Assembly: GCF_963966145.1 (NCBI RefSeq) | Contig: NC_091052.1 | Coordinates: forward strand, 21,452,001-21,516,000 | Source of the DNA: Tenebrio molitor | Taxonomy: Eukaryota; Arthropoda; Insecta; Coleoptera; Tenebrionidae | Direction: 5' to 3' | DNA length: 64,000 nt | Shown here: positions 44,524 to 54,515 of the stretch, one piece after another | How positions within the stretch are numbered: the stretch's first letter is position 1 | Layout of the letters: each line of letters starts with the position of its first letter | Notes under the pieces: model-generated | The model's database searches: none | The model's input: only the letters and a program-made list of their open reading frames with translations | Told to the model about the DNA's origin: nothing | Program-made: the position numbers and the translations under genes

Positions 44524-44833
44524 AGCCCTTTCACAATGGCGTTAACGTTACGTCGATGTTAAAACGTTAATGTTAACGTTAGATCTAATTACATGTATTT
44601 CAGTACTTTTTATAAATTATTTCCGTTGGCTAATGTTAGAATGTAACGTTAAGAATCCAGAACATTTCTAGAACTAACGTTAACGCTAACAATATCACGC
44701 AACATTAATTTTCATCATAACGTCATTGTGAACGGTCCACAATGAAATACATGTAATTTTGAATTTCTAGATCTAACGTTAGCATTAACGTTTTAACATC
44801 GACGTAACGGTAACGCCATTGTGTATGGGCCTT
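44524..44833. repeat. Fold-back element with about 65-bp arms
   Basis: The arms acgtcgatgttaaaacgtta and taacgttttaacatcgacgt pair and extend outward through acaatggcgtta / taacgccattgt. Part of it (about 44633-44720) has a relative on the opposite strand at 61985-62057. Confidence 0.82.
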
Positions 44834-44870
44834 TAGTTAAGTGTTGGGCATACATTTAACGTTAGTTAGG

Positions 44871-45022
44871 TCCGGTTTCTGGAAACATTTTATTTGGCCA
44901 GTTAGTTAACTCTCCGATAAATACAAAAATCATGTAATGTGATTGGTCACTTTCTAGCGTTTCTATAGCAACGCTTGATTTAACCGGCCATTAAGTTATC
45001 GGACTGTTCCAGAAACCGGGCC
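44871..45022. repeat. Short MITE inside the minisatellite
   Basis: The ends ggtccggtttctggaa and ttccagaaaccgggcc are inverted repeats with one mismatch. An inner stem is ctccgataa/ttatcggac. Confidence 0.75.
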
Positions 45023-45082
45023 TTAGTTAGTTAGTTAGTTGGGCATACATTTATTTAACGTTAGTTAAGCGTTGGGCATACA

Positions 45083-45161
45083 CCCTTGCCGCTGCCCTAG
45101 CATTTCGTCCACATTCTCCGTAAATTAACAACATTTCCACATAATCCGCGGCACAATACAT
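45083..45161 (-). pseudogene. DUF4817-type transposase N-terminal relic
   Basis: It reads MYCAADYVEMLLIYGEC then GRNARAAARVYAQR, paralleling the start of the fragment at 1-332 (YVDMLLCLG...ASEAARDYA). It is about 26 codons long. Confidence 0.55.
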
Positions 45162-45485
45162 AATTTAAAATGCACAGGAGGTACTAAATTGATTTGAAGG
45201 AATTCGAACGAACTCTTGACACTGACGTTTCTCAAAAGTTTCATAGCCGACAAGTTTATTGAAAACGCACAATATTTAAAAATTTATTTCCACCTTCTAA
45301 GTAAATGACACTTTATAGGCATTTGTGGTAACTAAGTAAATGGGTAATTACAGGCAGAGCCCTGTAATATTTAACAGGCACGTAGAAGAGACCTGTAAAG
45401 ACTTTACAAGGCTCATCAAAAAATAAATAATCAAAATTAATTAAATGATTTTTAAAAAAAGTTTATTACAAACACAAATAAATTT

Positions 45486-45654
45486 AACTATCAATTGTTG
45501 CAATTACATACGTTAATAATGCATTTTGATCCGTTTCGAAAGTCATTTTCATATCGCTCCTGGGATCGAATCAGTAGAGAACCGCACTTGCAGCGTTGGT
45601 AATTCCGTGGTTATTGTCTTGCAGTTCAAGAAAATCGCCTTCAAAGTCTGGCAT
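45486..45654 (-). pseudogene. Crypton-type recombinase N-terminal fragment
   Basis: From the ATG at 45654 the frame reads MPDFEGDFLELQDNNHG and ITNAASAVL. After a one-base shift it continues LLIRSQERYENDF, which fits the LLP.KSxxxYxxxF motif of its relatives. Nothing catalytic remains. A palindrome lies about 190 bp upstream. Confidence 0.4.
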
Positions 45655-45844
45655 TAAAGCCATTCTTACTTTTGCAACAAATTTCACAAAACTTCTGACA
45701 GTATTTTTGTTGTTTATCTCAACACCATGACGACGTAAGTATAATTGCCCCATCGCCTTTCATTACAACATTTTTATAAACATAAATAACAATTTATTAA
45801 AAACGAAATTTAAAGGCTGAAGATGGAAATAAAAGTTTTTATGC

Positions 45845-45985
45845 AACTCGCTTAGCAGTTAATCTTTACTGGGCTTACTGGCTTATTGAGACTCGTTCCT
45901 TACGTCACTCGTCCAACAAGTGCCAGCTCGGCCGTAAAGATTAATTTACTAAGCTCGTCACATAAATAACTATTACAAGTTACAA
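45845..45985. repeat. Palindrome upstream of recombinase fragment
   Basis: The arms gcttagcagttaatcttta and taaagattaatttactaagc pair. The ends tgcaactcg and cacataaataactatt resemble the ends of the 3.0/4.6-kb palindromes (tgtgcaac...cacaaataactatt). Confidence 0.75.
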
Positions 45986-46254
45986 AATACAAGTTACAAG
46001 TTATTAGCTATTAGTACCAATAGATTGTGTTGCACAATTATTTTAGTTACAGTTGTAAATTCTGCTAAATTTTATTAGAAAAAGAAATGAAATTACTAGT
46101 GTAGTCGGCTTTGATTTATTTTTACTTGTCACAATCTAATGCTGCGCCTGTCACGCTAAATTTTTGTAATTTAATTTGTTATTTCCATAAATCACAAACC
46201 AAAATTATAAATATGGGTAAACGCGATGACCAACGCAAGTTGTTATTATGAATT
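45986..46254. other. Unassigned spacer
   Basis: Nothing recognisable. Confidence 0.35.
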
Positions 46255-47025
46255 TTAAACAAAAAAAAAACCTTAAGGATGAACTGGAGCAACATTGAAA
46301 AATGGCGAAAATTGCTCAAAATTGGTACAATAGTCCTTCTATCCATGCTAAAGTACTGTGCCAAATTTAAAAAAAATTGATTGAGGAATTTTAAAGTTAT
46401 TACCTTTTAAAGTTGCGGGATATTTTACACGCATTCTTATGAGAAATCGATCAATGCTCGTACATAAATTGATAAAAAACATATTTCAAAATGGCCAATT
46501 TTTCTTAAATTTCTCACACATAAAGTATCGATATCGTAGAATTTTCTAATGAATTTACAAAAAAAGTTGGTCGAGGATTTTCCATGCAATCTCTAATTAT
46601 ATGTGGAAAAACACGGTTTTTGAGGTTATGTACCTGTTTTAATTTCAATAAAAAGTGAACAAAATGTATATAATTGACGTAGGTATGCAATATTACACTC
46701 ATATCGCACGTTTTACTTCAGTTACGTTAAAAACTTTAACAGAAATGCAATAAAAATTGAATTCAGTGTGCTTCTGTTTACTTTTACGTACAGTCTTAGT
46801 TAAAAGATTGTAAAACCACATGTAAGTAATTATCTAAATATCAAGAAAATAAACACAAAATTTACTTGCAAGTGATTACAATTCGTTTCCAAAAATTAAA
46901 AACTTTTTTTTCAAATATTGATTCCTCGTAATAAACGTTTCATAGCATTATAAGAATTCCGCAACTTTTTGCTGAGATTGTTACTCCAGTTCATCCTTAA
47001 CAGTGTTTGTGGTGTAAATTATTTA
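46255..47025. repeat. Degenerate fold-back element
   Basis: The inverted blocks ttaaggatgaactggag (46273) and ctccagttcatccttaa (46990), and gttgcggg/ttccgcaac further in, suggest an old roughly 770-bp fold-back element. No gene is supported inside. Confidence 0.55.
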
Positions 47026-47309
47026 TTTACATAAAGGTAAACAAAAGTTAACAAAGGTTTGTTGTAAGACTCTTGGACTCTTGAGGGAGTTCGAATTGAT
47101 CGGATGATCATATTGTGATGAACCAAGTGGGCAATTCAAAAATCCCACCAAGCGGCCACTTTTTTTCCTCTACCAACATAAGCAATGAAAATAAAACCCG
47201 CGAAAATTAAAAAAAATGGCCAAGAGCGCTTGATCGTACCTCGTTAATTTCCCTACGTTGTGTTTTTTTTTTTACAAATTAAACATTACCAGATTCGTTC
47301 CAACAGGGT

Positions 47310-48283
47310 TTGTGAACCACACAGAAGAGTGCAAATAAAACAACACAATAATTAAAACTAGCTATTTATTCAATGTTATGATTTTTGTTAACGCCGGGAT
47401 TAATGAATAATAAACGTCTCGGGAGAGGGCACCCAAGTCTCCCCAAAAGTGAGAAGACTACTCATTTAGAACTCTAGGAAAATGGTGAGCTCTGGCCATT
47501 CCCCTAGACCCCCGAATGAGGCTCCGCTAAAAACCTCTCCTGAAAATACGAACAAATCCGAAGTGACCACGTGAACGGGACAGTTATTGTAAGTTGAGCA
47601 AACCTGATGTCATAAACAACACAATTCAAAATTCAGGAAAAACAGAAGGGTCATGTACATTACAAACAAAGCAGTTACTTCAGACCGTTCGAGCGAGAGC
47701 GGGCACTAGACGAGAACTTTAGCATGTTTTTTTTGTCAAGTTAATTTACAATGTGCGGCAGATACGCTATAGAAGGAGCGAGTGGCTTTGTGTGGTCCGG
47801 TGGTCTGTAGTCTGTAAATTGAGGCACTCTAAGTTCATCGGTTGAAGTGAACATGACTTTTCCAAAGCAAAAGAAAAACAAAACGCGCTTGTCAGGCTAC
47901 ACAGACTCAGGGAAAATAGACCTGATCACATTTCCGGAAGTGTGCCATGGAGCTCGGATATAACCCAGCATTCAACAAGTCCTGCCAAGCGTTAGGTTTT
48001 TGGGTCTCCCTTGGGGTGCAAATTTTATGAGGGCCGCGAGGTCGTGTTCAACGCTTGGAGGTTAAAGGAAACAAATGCCACAGACCCACGCTAAAACTTG
48101 GTCTTGGTGCCCTTTTTCTTTTAGGAACGTTAGTGAATTGTTACACCTGAGTTTACAAAAAAAAAACGTGATCCGTACGATTTTCTAAAATTTGCAAAGC
48201 TAGAACCAGACGGCCCTACTCTCCTTCACAAGCTGACAAATGTTAAAAAGCGTGATACATCGAGATGGTCGAGATAATTGCGG
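47310..48283 (-). repeat. Dispersed repeat B, copy 2
   Basis: It is a shortened copy of 27772-29305 in the same orientation, starting tgtgaaccacacagaagagt and ending gagataattgc. The Gypsy 5' LTR starts about 50 bp beyond it. Confidence 0.8.
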
Positions 48284-48332
48284 ATTTTATACAATGTAAC
48301 GAAGTTACTTAGGAAACGCTCCCGGTGGCGGA

Positions 48333-49215
48333 AAAATTCCGCTCTTTCTCCGAGCCGGGCCAGAAAATTAGCGCGGAGCCGACTACCTCAACCGCGTCCA
48401 CCGAATCCGCCCCGGAACCCGTGTTTCTTCCGGCCGACAATACCCGGACTCCGCGCTGAACAGAGCTCCCCCACCGCCACAGCCGCGATTCAACGGCCGC
48501 GCGCAGCCATCGAGGCAATAAAAGGACCGCGCAGAGTCTGCAGAGCTCATTCCATTCCGATTCCGATTCCGATCCCAAGTCCAACCATCCACCTGACTCC
48601 TAGCACCAGCTCCGAACCGGCTCCCAATACAACCTCCGACTCCACTTCCGACCCGTTCGCTCCCCTAGTGAGCGAACCAGGTCATCCCCTGTTTCCGGCC
48701 CGTTCGCTCCCCTAGTGAGCGAACCAGGTCATCCCGCTCATCCTGTGTTTCCGGCCCGTTCGCTCCGCTAGTGAGCGAACCAGGCCTCCCCCAATCCCCC
48801 CCCCCCCGGATCCCGTCACACCCCCGCAACTCCGTCACACCCCGACCGGTTCTCTCGCTACGCCGCCAAGAGGAAGTTCCAGGGCCGACGGACGTAAGTA
48901 CGAACACCCCCTTATCTTCCTTGCCGCCGAGGACATCCCCCCCAGGTCACGGGCACCATCCCCGGAGGATCTCGCCTTCACCAGGTGGTCCCTATTGTAC
49001 ATAGTGTAAATAAAGGTTTTGCGACGATTGTTTGTTTGTTTCCCCCTTACCCCGCGCCCTGACAGCTGACCCCTGGACACTGTCACTCCGCAGAGCTACC
49101 CCGGCCGTGTGGCGTCCCACCACAGCCGAAAAAAGGGACTGGCGCTCGAGGCATACCGCGACCGACCGGCGTCAAATCGCATCCCGTGACGTCACCACCG
49201 GAAGTGATCGTCACA
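48333..49215 (+). repeat. Gypsy 5' LTR
   Basis: It matches the 3' LTR from ttccgctctttctccgagcc to gtgatcgtcaca. It includes aataaaaggaccgcgcagag, a TATA-like or polyadenylation-type region, and three copies of the palindromic unit gttcgctcccctagtgagcg. Confidence 0.88.
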
Positions 49216-49220
49216 TAATT

Positions 49221-49238
49221 TGGCGCCCGAGCAGGGAC
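49221..49238 (+). promoter_or_regulatory. Primer-binding site
   Basis: tggcgcccgagcagggac starts 6 bp after the LTR end. It fits the 3' end of a lysine tRNA, as in the well-known tggcgcccga-type sites, with one difference from the vertebrate retrovirus version. Confidence 0.8.
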
Positions 49239-49257
49239 CGCTGTCAGGAACCGGGTA

Positions 49258-50000
49258 AGAGGAAAAGCGCCGCCCGTACGGACCCTCCGACGAGATTATC
49301 GCCGCCGGTAATCCCCGGAGTCTGTCCGCCGACCGACGATCCGGATTTCCGGAGTAGAGTGACCGCCGCCGGTCACCACGGACCCGATCAGCTTGCTTAG
49401 CGCCGCCCGCACGGATTTCTCCGGCGAGATTATCGCCGCCGGTAATCTCCGGAGTCTGTCCTCCGACCGACGATCCGGATTTCCGGAGTGGAGTGACCGC
49501 CGCCGGTCACCCCGGACCCGATCAGCTTGTTTAGCGCCGCCCGCACGGATTTCTCCGACGAGATTATCGCCGCCGGTAATCCCCGGAGTCTGTCCGCCGA
49601 CCGACGATCCGGATTTCCGGAGTAGAGTGACCGCCGCCGGTCACCACGGACCCGATCAGCTTGCTTAGCGCCGCCCGCACGGATTTCTCCGGCGAGATTA
49701 TCGCCGCCGGTAATCTCCGGAGTCTGTCCTCCGACCGACGATCCGGATTTCCGGAGTGGAGTGACCGCCGCCGGTCACCCCGGACCCGATCAGCTTGTTT
49801 AGCGTCGCCCGCACGGATTTCTCCGGCGAGATTATTGCCGCCGGTAATCTCCGGAGTCTGTCCGCCGACCGATGATCCGGATTTCCGGAGTGGAGGGACC
49901 GCCGCCGGTCACCCCGGACCCGATCGGCCTGCTTAGCGCCTGTACGGATTTCGTTTCCGGAGTGGAGTGATCGCCGCCGATCACCCCGGAAGAATCCGAG
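49258..50000 (+). repeat. Leader tandem repeats, 134-bp unit, five copies plus a partial
   Basis: Units starting at gcgccgcccg(c/t)acgga recur every 134 bp (about 49264, 49400, 49534, 49668, 49802), and a shortened one follows. Each carries gattatcgccgccggtaat and the palindromic ggagtgaccgccgccggtca. The array sits between the primer-binding site and gag, where packaging and dimerisation signals lie in retroelements. It is open in one frame by chance, and I do not call it coding. Confidence 0.88.
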
Positions 50001-50077
50001 CGTCTCCTAATTAACGCTTAGCCGTGCGCTGCGAAATCGCAAAGCATTTTCTAGGTAGAAAACGAGCGCTAGGAATC

Positions 50078-50864
50078 ATGGCACCGACCAAGCCGACAGG
50101 ACCCGCTGGGAAGACCGAGACGGCACCCCAGAACCCGGATCCGACTCCGGGAACCGGAGCCGGCCCACAGTCGCAGACCCCGGAGCGAGACGAGCCCGTT
50201 TCATGGGTCTACAAACTGAACAAGGAGGCCCTCACCGCAATGCTTTCCGGACTCGGCCTGGAGGCCACCGGAACGGTCGATGAATTGAGGCGACGTTTGA
50301 CCAAGTTTCTCCGAGACCGTGCAGCCGAGACGGTTGTGCCCACTGAAGCACCTGCTACAAGTGCACCAGTGCCAAGCTCAGTGCCCGTGCCCAGTGTTCC
50401 AGTGCAGACACAAGTGCTCGCGACTAGTGACTTTCAATGGCAAGGGGGACCCGGTTGCCTTCCTCGAAAGGGTCGAAGAGTTGTGCGAGTCCGACGGCGT
50501 CGACGCTGACCTGTTGCTGCCCCACCTACCCGGACTCCTACAGGGTGAAGCTGCTGCCTGGTGCCGGAACAACCGACAGCGGTGGTGTGACTGGAATGGG
50601 TTCGTAACAGACTTTCGATTATTTTACTTTCCGGTAAGCTACCAGGAAGACCTGGAGGTGGAGATCAGCCGCCGCCTCCAGCGACCAACCGAGCCGGTGA
50701 CGACGTACCTGACCGAGCTCCAGACACTGCTGAGACGCCATGGCAGCCTTAGACCGGAGCAGCAGCTGTCATGGATGTATCGCAACCTCCTTCCGGAGTA
50801 CAGACTGTACCTAAAGCGTTCCGAACTCACCGACGCCGCTACGCTGCTACGCTGTCCGGGAACT
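50078..50864 (+). pseudogene. Gypsy gag, first part
   Basis: The start at 50078 reads MAPTKPTGPAGKTETAP, followed by a SAP-like segment (LNKEALTAMLSGLGLEATG, then VDELRRRL). Near 50428 a one-base shift moves the frame, which continues FNGKGDPVAFLERVEEL, the capsid region LPHLPGLLQGEAAAWCRN and YRNLLPEYRLYLKRSEL. The frame is cut at 50864 by the R1-clade insertion and resumes at 56178. Confidence 0.75.
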
Positions 50865-51268
50865 AAAAAAAAAAAAAAAAAAAGGTGCCCGAAGGCACGT
50901 TTATTCACAAAGATCGGCGCCAAATTGGGCGCTTGGTGTTACATTGTATTGTTGGTTGCCTAGATGGTAATTTTACATTTTTTTCTTAATTCTAAGGTAC
51001 ATTTCAGGTTTCTTTCATTTACATTGTGCACCGTCTTGTCTATGTGTTTCATGTAGTATGCAGATCCTAGAACTTATTTCCCTTTCTGTTTCAAAATTGC
51101 GTGTGAATTAACAAGAGTTTGGTAGTGAAATGGAGCGCGATGACGAAGGAAGGTGAGAGTTTGAGAATTTGCATATTTGAGGGACGGTGGATTGGTTCAG
51201 ACTTATGTGCTAATATATAATATGCTTATATCTAGGGTTGTGTGTGTTCTACTTAAGACTAGTGTGTA

Positions 51269-51275
51269 GCGGGTG

Positions 51276-51306
<31 letters not shown>

Positions 51307-51340
51307 GTGTGTGAGCGTGCAAGTGTGTAAGTGTGGGTGT
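51269..51340 (+). repeat. (GT)n microsatellite in the R1-clade 3' UTR
   Basis: About 70 bp of mostly gt dinucleotides with a few interruptions (gtatgtat). Confidence 0.9.
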
Positions 51341-51398
51341 GTGTACCTGAAAATACATGTGTGGAACCTAATCTACTTAAATCTACTTAAAGCTAGGG

Positions 51399-54300
51399 TC
51401 AGTCCGGGTGAGTAACAGTCAGTTGTTCGAAAACACTGTTGTCCGTAATTGTCAAAATCTGTTTCAGGTCCGGAGGCCAGGTCCTGAGTGTCTGTCGTAT
51501 TCGGATTCTCGTCTCCGCGAAAAGGGGGCACACAAGAATCCGGTGTTGGGGGTTGTCCAGAACGTCGCAAGTCGGGCAGTGTCCTGTATCATCTTTGCCG
51601 ATCCTCAGGAGATGGGCGCCGAAGTTCCCATGTCCCGTGACGACTTGGGTTTTTTGTGTTGAGAGGGGCCTGTCCAGGAGTGGACATGCCGCAGTCACTG
51701 TCGGTATAAATTCGTATGTTGTACGGCCCTTTTCGGACTGGTCCCATCGCTCCTGCCAGATGTCCTCCATTTTGAGTCTCAGGTACTCGTCGAGGTGTGC
51801 GGGGTGGAGTAAAGTGTTGCCTGTGATCACCTCACCCTGAAACATGGCGTTTCTTCCTTGCCTCAGTTCGCGATGACAGTTGATTCTCTCTAGCTCGAGG
51901 TCTATGGGGGCCAGTCCTGCCAGGACCAGGGCTGCATCAGTGGAGACCGATTGGTAGGCCCTGGTCAGGATCCTGCAAAAGACACCTTGAGTGGATAGAA
52001 ACTGCCTGTTTATTTTTACATAGCTCATCCTGTGTATCCAAACTCTGGACGCGTAGCTCAGGATGGGCAGTATGGCTCCTTTGTAGATGGTCAGGAGTGA
52101 TTTCTCATTGTCGATGTGCCAGTGTCTCACGGCCTTCGTCCTGAGGGCCATCAGGATGGTCCTCGCCTTTCGGTTGATGTATGTTGCGTGGCTTTCGAAC
52201 AGGAGTCTACTATCCAACATTATCCCAAGGTACTTCTGCGTCTTGACCTGTCTTATCCGGGTGTCGTCGATTTTAAGGTTGATATCTCTGTTGTGGGCAC
52301 GTGGTGGGGTCTTATTCACCATGAAACTGGTCTTGGCCGCTGAAACAGTTAATTTATTACTTTTGGCCCAGTCTGTTATTTTCGTTACCGCCCATTTCAT
52401 TTGCTCTTTGAAGAGCGTCCGTTCATTAGTTTCGACTATGACAGCGAGATCATCTGCATAGGCGATGGGGGTTGTCCAATGTGACCATTCGCTGTCCAGG
52501 AGGGAGTCTAGCACAAGGTTCCACAGAGTGGGTCCAAGCACCGACCCCTGTGGGCAGCCCTTAGTGCACGTTTTCCCGGTGCTGACGTCTCCCCGGGTGA
52601 AGTTTACCTTCCGGTCCGTCAGGTAACTCTTTACCAGGGCTAGCAGATTTGGTTGAAGACCTCGTCTGCGAAGATGTTGTATCAGCCCTGGCCACCACAG
52701 GTTGTCGAAGGCCCCTTTTATGTCGAAGAAGAGCGTGGCCACGTATTTCGATCTCGAGCCCGTGATCTTCGACGTCAATCGGTGCAGCGCATCTGTCGAA
52801 GACTTTCCTTTACTGAAACCAAATTGATGGGGTGAGTGAAGCGGGTTCAAATTTTCTTCAAGCTTCCTCCTGACAATTTTTTCAAAGATTTTCGCGTGCT
52901 CCGGGAGGAGCGTGATCGGTCGGTAGTTAGAGATGTCAGAGTGATTTTTTTGGGGATCTTTGAGAATGACCACTAGATCCCCAATTTTCCAAATTTTCGG
53001 GAAATAACATAGTTTTAGGCAAGAGTTGAATATCTTTGTCAGGAGAGAACTTAAGTAAGGTTGCAGTCTTTTTATGGTACTTCCTTTGAGTTTGTCGTGT
53101 CCTGGCGCCTTGTTGTTGTGTATTTGCGCCACTAGCGCATCAACTTCCGCTTCCGTCGTCTCGAGTGGGGGGCCATCGTTAGGTTGAGACGCAATATAGT
53201 CCTGGTGGATTATGTGCTGGTCAGGAGTGTTGTCTCCTGGGTGGTCGTCGGGAAGCAGATTGTTGATGAGGTACTTCATGGTTGAGGTGGCGTCCCCCGT
53301 GATGTCCCCGTTGGAGGAGAAGGCGTGGAGGACCCCTTTTCTCCGGAACTTTTCGGTGGCCAGTTTGTAGGCAGCACCCCAGGGGTTCTTCTGGAGGTCC
53401 TGCTCCACAAACCTGTCCCAACTTCTGGTCCTGGCTTTATTCAGTTTTTCCTTGAACTTCTCCTTCGCGGCAGACATCTCGGCGTGGAGGTGGTCTGTGT
53501 ACTGGGTTATCTTGTTTCTGTAAAAGAGAGACTTTTTGGCGAGATAGATTTTCCTGTAGCGGTCTACTTCCTCGTTCCACCAGTCGGGACGATGGTTGTA
53601 GATGCGGCGTTTCCTTCCTAGTTGTTTCAGGATTCTTCCGAGGCCGACATACAGTTCGTGTGTTACCACGTCTATCTGCCTAGTCGTGTTCATGTCGATC
53701 TGGTCCAGGTTGCTCGCCAGTTCCGTCACCGCTGGGGCGAGCTCGTCCTCCCCGATGCTGCTCACGTCGAGCACCAGGCAAGTTTCTACCTGGAGCTTCC
53801 GGTTTCCCTGAAGAAACTCCAGTCTCACCTCCATCTCGATGGTGTTGTGGTCCGAGGAGGTGATGTTTGTTGACACTCGCCAGTTGGTAATGTGGACCGG
53901 TGGTTGGGCTGACGTGAGAGTCAGGTCGATGTTGCTCTCTCCGTTTGGCGACCTGAAGGTTGGCGGGTTGCCCGGTTGGTTTTCTATAATGAGATTTTGT
54001 GCAGTGAGGAATTCCTCCAGAATGTGACATCTGGAGTCATTCCTCGCGTCAAACCAGGTGTTTGACCGGCAGTTAAAATCCCCGCAGATTATCAACCGCC
54101 GGCCGCGCGCGAATTCCGCGATTTTATTTATTTCCGGTAAGATCGGTTGAAAGTCCATCTGCGGAGGCAGATAGACGCTCAAACAAAAAATTTGCGTTTT
54201 ATTGACTTCGATCGCGATCAGACTGAGATATTTGTTCGAGAACTGCGGAAAGAAAACCGGGTTTAGTTCGAAGTTATTAATTTTAATATTATTGCAAATT

Positions 54301-54515
54301 ATCGCGGAGAGGAATTGTTCGTTGTGTATCGACGCGGTGGTGAGGTTTACGGTATCGGGGATTTTATATACGTTGCGATTTTTGATTTTAGCGTTGTATG
54401 GTTCTTGTAAAAATATTAGATGAATGTTATTATCGCGCGAATATTTTAGAATTTCGGCTGTCGCGGTTTTTGACTTGTGGCAGTTTAGTTGTACTATTCT
54501 TAGCGTATTAACCAT
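51399..54515 (-). CDS. R1-clade ORF2: APE endonuclease and reverse transcriptase
   Basis: The frame is uninterrupted for 1038 residues. An AP-endonuclease-like domain is at the N-terminus (LQLNCHKSK-type start, FLQEPY at 35-40, GDFN at 145-148, SDH at 221-223). Reverse transcriptase occupies roughly 500-770 (DISNYRPITLLPEHAKIFEK, FFDIKGAFDNLWW, KGCPQGSVLGPTLWN, catalytic YADD near 683). A C-terminal Cys/His motif CPTCDV...HRILVC lies near 975-990. This order and wording fit the R1 clade. The ATG overlaps the ORF1 stop in ATGGTTAA, suggesting coupled translation. The enzyme nicks target DNA and copies its RNA there. No defect is visible in this ORF, and it is the longest intact retrotransposon ORF in the window besides the Gypsy pol. 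Confidence 0.88.
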   Translation of the reverse strand: MVNTLRIVQLNCHKSKTATAEILKYSRDNNIHLIFLQEPYNAKIKNRNVYKIPDTVNLTTASIHNEQFLSAIICNNIKINNFELNPVFFPQFSNKYLSLIAIEVNKTQIFCLSVYLPPQMDFQPILPEINKIAEFARGRRLIICGDFNCRSNTWFDARNDSRCHILEEFLTAQNLIIENQPGNPPTFRSPNGESNIDLTLTSAQPPVHITNWRVSTNITSSDHNTIEMEVRLEFLQGNRKLQVETCLVLDVSSIGEDELAPAVTELASNLDQIDMNTTRQIDVVTHELYVGLGRILKQLGRKRRIYNHRPDWWNEEVDRYRKIYLAKKSLFYRNKITQYTDHLHAEMSAAKEKFKEKLNKARTRSWDRFVEQDLQKNPWGAAYKLATEKFRRKGVLHAFSSNGDITGDATSTMKYLINNLLPDDHPGDNTPDQHIIHQDYIASQPNDGPPLETTEAEVDALVAQIHNNKAPGHDKLKGSTIKRLQPYLSSLLTKIFNSCLKLCYFPKIWKIGDLVVILKDPQKNHSDISNYRPITLLPEHAKIFEKIVRRKLEENLNPLHSPHQFGFSKGKSSTDALHRLTSKITGSRSKYVATLFFDIKGAFDNLWWPGLIQHLRRRGLQPNLLALVKSYLTDRKVNFTRGDVSTGKTCTKGCPQGSVLGPTLWNLVLDSLLDSEWSHWTTPIAYADDLAVIVETNERTLFKEQMKWAVTKITDWAKSNKLTVSAAKTSFMVNKTPPRAHNRDINLKIDDTRIRQVKTQKYLGIMLDSRLLFESHATYINRKARTILMALRTKAVRHWHIDNEKSLLTIYKGAILPILSYASRVWIHRMSYVKINRQFLSTQGVFCRILTRAYQSVSTDAALVLAGLAPIDLELERINCHRELRQGRNAMFQGEVITGNTLLHPAHLDEYLRLKMEDIWQERWDQSEKGRTTYEFIPTVTAACPLLDRPLSTQKTQVVTGHGNFGAHLLRIGKDDTGHCPTCDVLDNPQHRILVCPLFAETRIRIRQTLRTWPPDLKQILTITDNSVFEQLTVTHPD

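Larger units (their letters stand above)
43695..45085 (+). repeat. Minisatellite (about 29-bp unit) split by insertions
   Basis: Units containing gttgggcatacatttaacgt are seen at 43690-43745 and again at 44836-44865 and 45030-45082. Between them lie a recombinase fragment, its palindrome and two MITEs. The tract was probably continuous before these insertions. Confidence 0.65.

Noticed and set aside
48278..49936. ORFs in the Gypsy LTR and leader (including two repeated 91-codon ORFs)
   Set aside because: They arise from GC-rich tandem repeats that stay open in several frames. They lie before gag and hold no known domain.
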